From contig NZ_BONO01000016.1 in assembly GCF_016862755.1 (NCBI RefSeq), forward strand, positions 1-64,000: a stretch of DNA of 64,000 nt, written 5' to 3'. This stretch comes from Cellulomonas pakistanensis. Its GTDB lineage: Bacteria > Actinomycetota > Actinomycetes > Actinomycetales > Cellulomonadaceae. The position numbers and the translations under genes are program-made. Below are positions 62,109-64,000 of the stretch, in pieces; position 1 is the first letter of the stretch, and each line of letters opens with the position of its first letter. The notes under the pieces are model-generated. The model did not search any database, had not been told where the DNA came from, and saw only the letters and a program-made list of their open reading frames with translations.

Positions 62109-63778
62109 ACGACCACCCGCAGCAGCTCCTCGAGGGAGGTGCGACCCTCGCACACCTTCTGCCAGCCGTCCTCGCGCAGCGAGACCATCCCCTCCGCGTG
62201 CGCGGTCGCCGCGATCTCCTGGGCGGAGGACCGGGCGACGGCGTGCCGCTCGATGGGCTCGGAGACCTCCATCACCTCGTGCAGGGCGAGTCGCCCGCGG
62301 TAGCCGGTGCCCGAGCAGGCGGGGCAGCCGACGGGGCGGAACAGCTCGACGGGGCGACCGGGGTCCGGCCAGGTGAAGCCCGCGGACCGCAGGTCGGCCG
62401 GGGACGGCTCGTAGGGCTCCGCGCACTTCCGGCAGAGCCGTCGCGCGAGCCGCTGCGCGACGACCGCGTCCAGCGCCGACCCGACGAGGAACGGCTCGAT
62501 GCCCATCTCCACGAGACGGGTCACGGCGGACGCGGCGTCGTTCGTGTGCAGGGTGGACAGCACCAGGTGGCCGGTGAGCGCCGCCTCGACGGCGATCTGG
62601 GCGGTCTCGTGGTCGCGGATCTCACCGAGCAGCACCACGTCCGGGTCGGACCGCAGGATCGACCGCAGGGCGCCCGCGAACGTCAGGCCCGCCTTCGGGT
62701 TCACCTGCACCTGGTTGATGCCCGGGAGCCGGTACTCGACCGGGTCCTCGACCGTGATGACGTTGATCTCGGGCTTCGAGACCGCGTTGACCGTGGCGTA
62801 CAGGGTCGTGGACTTGCCCGACCCCGTGGGCCCGGTGACCAGGATCATCCCGTAGGGCTTGCGGTACGCGCGGTCGTAGACCTCGAAGCTGCGCTCCGAG
62901 AAGGACAGGTCACGCAGGTCCAGCCGCGCGGTCGAGTTGTCGAGCACCCGCATGACGATCTTCTCGCCCCACACCGTGGGCAGGGAGGCCACCCGCAGGT
63001 CGATCTTCTGCCCCTGGTGGACGACCGACATGCGCCCGTCCTGCGGCTTGCGGCGCTCGGCGATGTCGATGTCCGACATCACCTTGATCCGCGAGAGCAC
63101 GGCGGCCTGCATCGCCTTCGGCGCCGGCTGCTGCTCCTTGAGCACGCCGTCGATGCGGTACCGCACCCGCAGCTCGGTCTCCGCCGGCTCGACGTGCACG
63201 TCCGACGCGCGGTCCGCGATCGCCTGGGTGACCAGGAGGTTCACCCACCGCACGACGGGGGTGTCCGCGTCCAGCACATCGCCGACCTCGGCGACCTCGC
63301 CGGACGCGGCCTGCGCCTCCTGCATGGACTGGCTGAGGTCCGCGATCTCGGAGTCCGCCCGGACCCAGCGGTCGAGGGCCGACTCGAGCGCGCGCCGGGA
63401 CGCCACGACGGGACGGACCTGCCGGCCGGTGAGCGCGCGCAGGTCGTCGAGCGCCAGCACGTTGCCCGGGTCGGACATGGCGATCTGCAGCACGCCGTCG
63501 TCCGTGCCGATGGGCAGCACCCCGTGCCGCCGGCACACCGGTCCGGGCACGAGCGCGACGACCGCGGGGTCGAGGACGGCCGTGTCGAGGTCGACGTACG
63601 CCATCCCCGCCTGCTCGGCGAGCGCGCCGACCAGCTGCTCCTCGGTGAGCGCTCCGCTGGCGACCAGCGCCGGACCGAGCGGGCTGCGCGTCGCGACCTG
63701 GGCGTCGAGCGCGGCGAGCAGCTGCTCCTCGTCCACGAGCCCGCGCTCCAGCAGGATCTCCGCGAGCTGCCTGCTCAT
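62105..63778 (-). CDS. pilB: type IV pilus extension ATPase PilB
   Basis: A 557-residue GspE/PilB assembly ATPase. An N-terminal T2SSE_N/MshEN-type domain (1-150; such domains can bind c-di-GMP in MshE) precedes the core with ASDVHVEPAETELRVRYRIDG, Walker A GPTGSGKSTTLYA, ITVEDPVEYRLPGINQVQV, Walker B LLGEIRDHETAQIA and HLVLSTLHTNDA. The zinc C4 motif is CRKC and CPAC. Its short N-terminal domain and the local riboswitch invite a c-di-GMP link, not shown here. ATG overlaps the upstream stop as ATGA. Confidence 0.95.
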   Translation of the reverse strand: MSRQLAEILLERGLVDEEQLLAALDAQVATRSPLGPALVASGALTEEQLVGALAEQAGMAYVDLDTAVLDPAVVALVPGPVCRRHGVLPIGTDDGVLQIAMSDPGNVLALDDLRALTGRQVRPVVASRRALESALDRWVRADSEIADLSQSMQEAQAASGEVAEVGDVLDADTPVVRWVNLLVTQAIADRASDVHVEPAETELRVRYRIDGVLKEQQPAPKAMQAAVLSRIKVMSDIDIAERRKPQDGRMSVVHQGQKIDLRVASLPTVWGEKIVMRVLDNSTARLDLRDLSFSERSFEVYDRAYRKPYGMILVTGPTGSGKSTTLYATVNAVSKPEINVITVEDPVEYRLPGINQVQVNPKAGLTFAGALRSILRSDPDVVLLGEIRDHETAQIAVEAALTGHLVLSTLHTNDAASAVTRLVEMGIEPFLVGSALDAVVAQRLARRLCRKCAEPYEPSPADLRSAGFTWPDPGRPVELFRPVGCPACSGTGYRGRLALHEVMEVSEPIERHAVARSSAQEIAATAHAEGMVSLREDGWQKVCEGRTSLEELLRVVV

Positions 63779-64000
63779 CGCGCGCCCCCCGAGGCCCAGG
63801 GCGTCGCCAGCTCGTCCGCCGCCCGCGCGATCCGCCCGACCAGCCCCCGCAGCGCGGTGTCGTCGAACGGCCGCGCCTCCCGCTCGCACTCCTGCGCGAG
63901 GTCCCGCATCGCGGCGAGCTGCTCGTGGCTCATCCGCAGCCGCCCGTCGATGGGCGACACGTACGGCGCGAGCTGCCGGGACACCTGGTACCGCGGCACC
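63775..64000 (-). CDS. unidentified protein upstream of pilB (5' end not determined)
   Basis: The frame is open to the window edge. A GTG lies at 63999 but cannot be judged, because the sequence ahead of it is outside. The 74 visible residues contain SHEQLAAMRDLAQECEREARPFDDTALRGLVGRIARAADELA, a soluble helical region with no known motif. The stop overlaps the pilB start by four bases, so it belongs to the pilus operon. Not recognised. Confidence 0.6.
   Translation of the reverse strand, partial: VPRYQVSRQLAPYVSPIDGRLRMSHEQLAAMRDLAQECEREARPFDDTALRGLVGRIARAADELATPWASGGAR

Overview
The window is very GC-rich, codes densely on both strands, uses GTG starts often and chains genes through 4-bp GTGA/ATGA overlaps. 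With a homodimeric AceE, a FasR-fabD-fabH-acpP-fabF cluster, BldC, Lsr2-type DNA binding, a LAXTG sortase signal and the actinobacterial families DUF3052 and DUF3145, this points to a high-GC actinobacterium. A Cellulomonas-like member of the Cellulomonadaceae is the best guess, by inference from gene content and not from a database search.

Layout. 1-11.5 kb: the cut end of a methyl-accepting chemotaxis protein, a catalase, two alpha/beta hydrolases, a large LAL-type LuxR regulator, a fused ArsR-ArsC protein divergent from a small DUF2180 protein, a SUFU-domain protein and two acetyltransferases. A tRNA-Val(UAC) follows. 11.6-22 kb: peroxiredoxin and DUF3052 diverge from aceE (pyruvate dehydrogenase E1), then the fatty-acid synthesis regulator fasR with fabD-fabH-acpP-fabF. 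Acetyl-CoA formation and fatty acid synthesis thus sit together. 22-25.4 kb: an ECF41-type sigma factor between an FAD/NAD(P) oxidoreductase and an NmrA-like epimerase; both target genes carry a TCACA-N16-CGTC promoter. 25.4-28.4 kb: a beta-glucosidase remnant, a small hypothetical gene, and an overlapping pair made of an astacin-like protease with an octapeptide-repeat tail and an MvdC/MvdD-like ATP-grasp enzyme, a candidate graspetide-type system. 28.5-31.5 kb: a flavin electron-transfer operon (FMN-binding lipoprotein, ApbE, membrane FNR-type reductase). 31.6-37 kb: CehA/McbA-like hydrolase, DUF3145, peptide deformylase, Ada-AlkA fusion, PEP-mutase-like enzyme. 37-41 kb: an ABC ATPase with Arg in Walker A, a YhgE/Pip membrane protein and a TetR regulator, preceded by a perfect 18-bp palindrome over the promoter. 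41-45 kb: bldC under a cyclic-di-GMP-I riboswitch, then kdpDE without kdpFABC. 45-50 kb: a LAXTG surface protein with a probable thioester domain, small regulators and a lipoprotein. 50-64 kb: a type IV pilus locus with pilD convergent to an operon pilB-pilT-pilC-pilA-pilA-pilM-pilN-pilO and three minor-pilin-like genes, one carrying a large Ig-like extension.

The chemoreceptor, c-di-GMP-sensing bldC, retractable pili and cell-wall adhesin suggest that part of this region serves surface sensing, attachment and motility. That link is inferred. A palindromic intergenic repeat occurs three times (22.0, 28.5 and 40.9 kb), each just downstream of a gene. No insertion sequence, prophage, CRISPR array or rRNA was seen.
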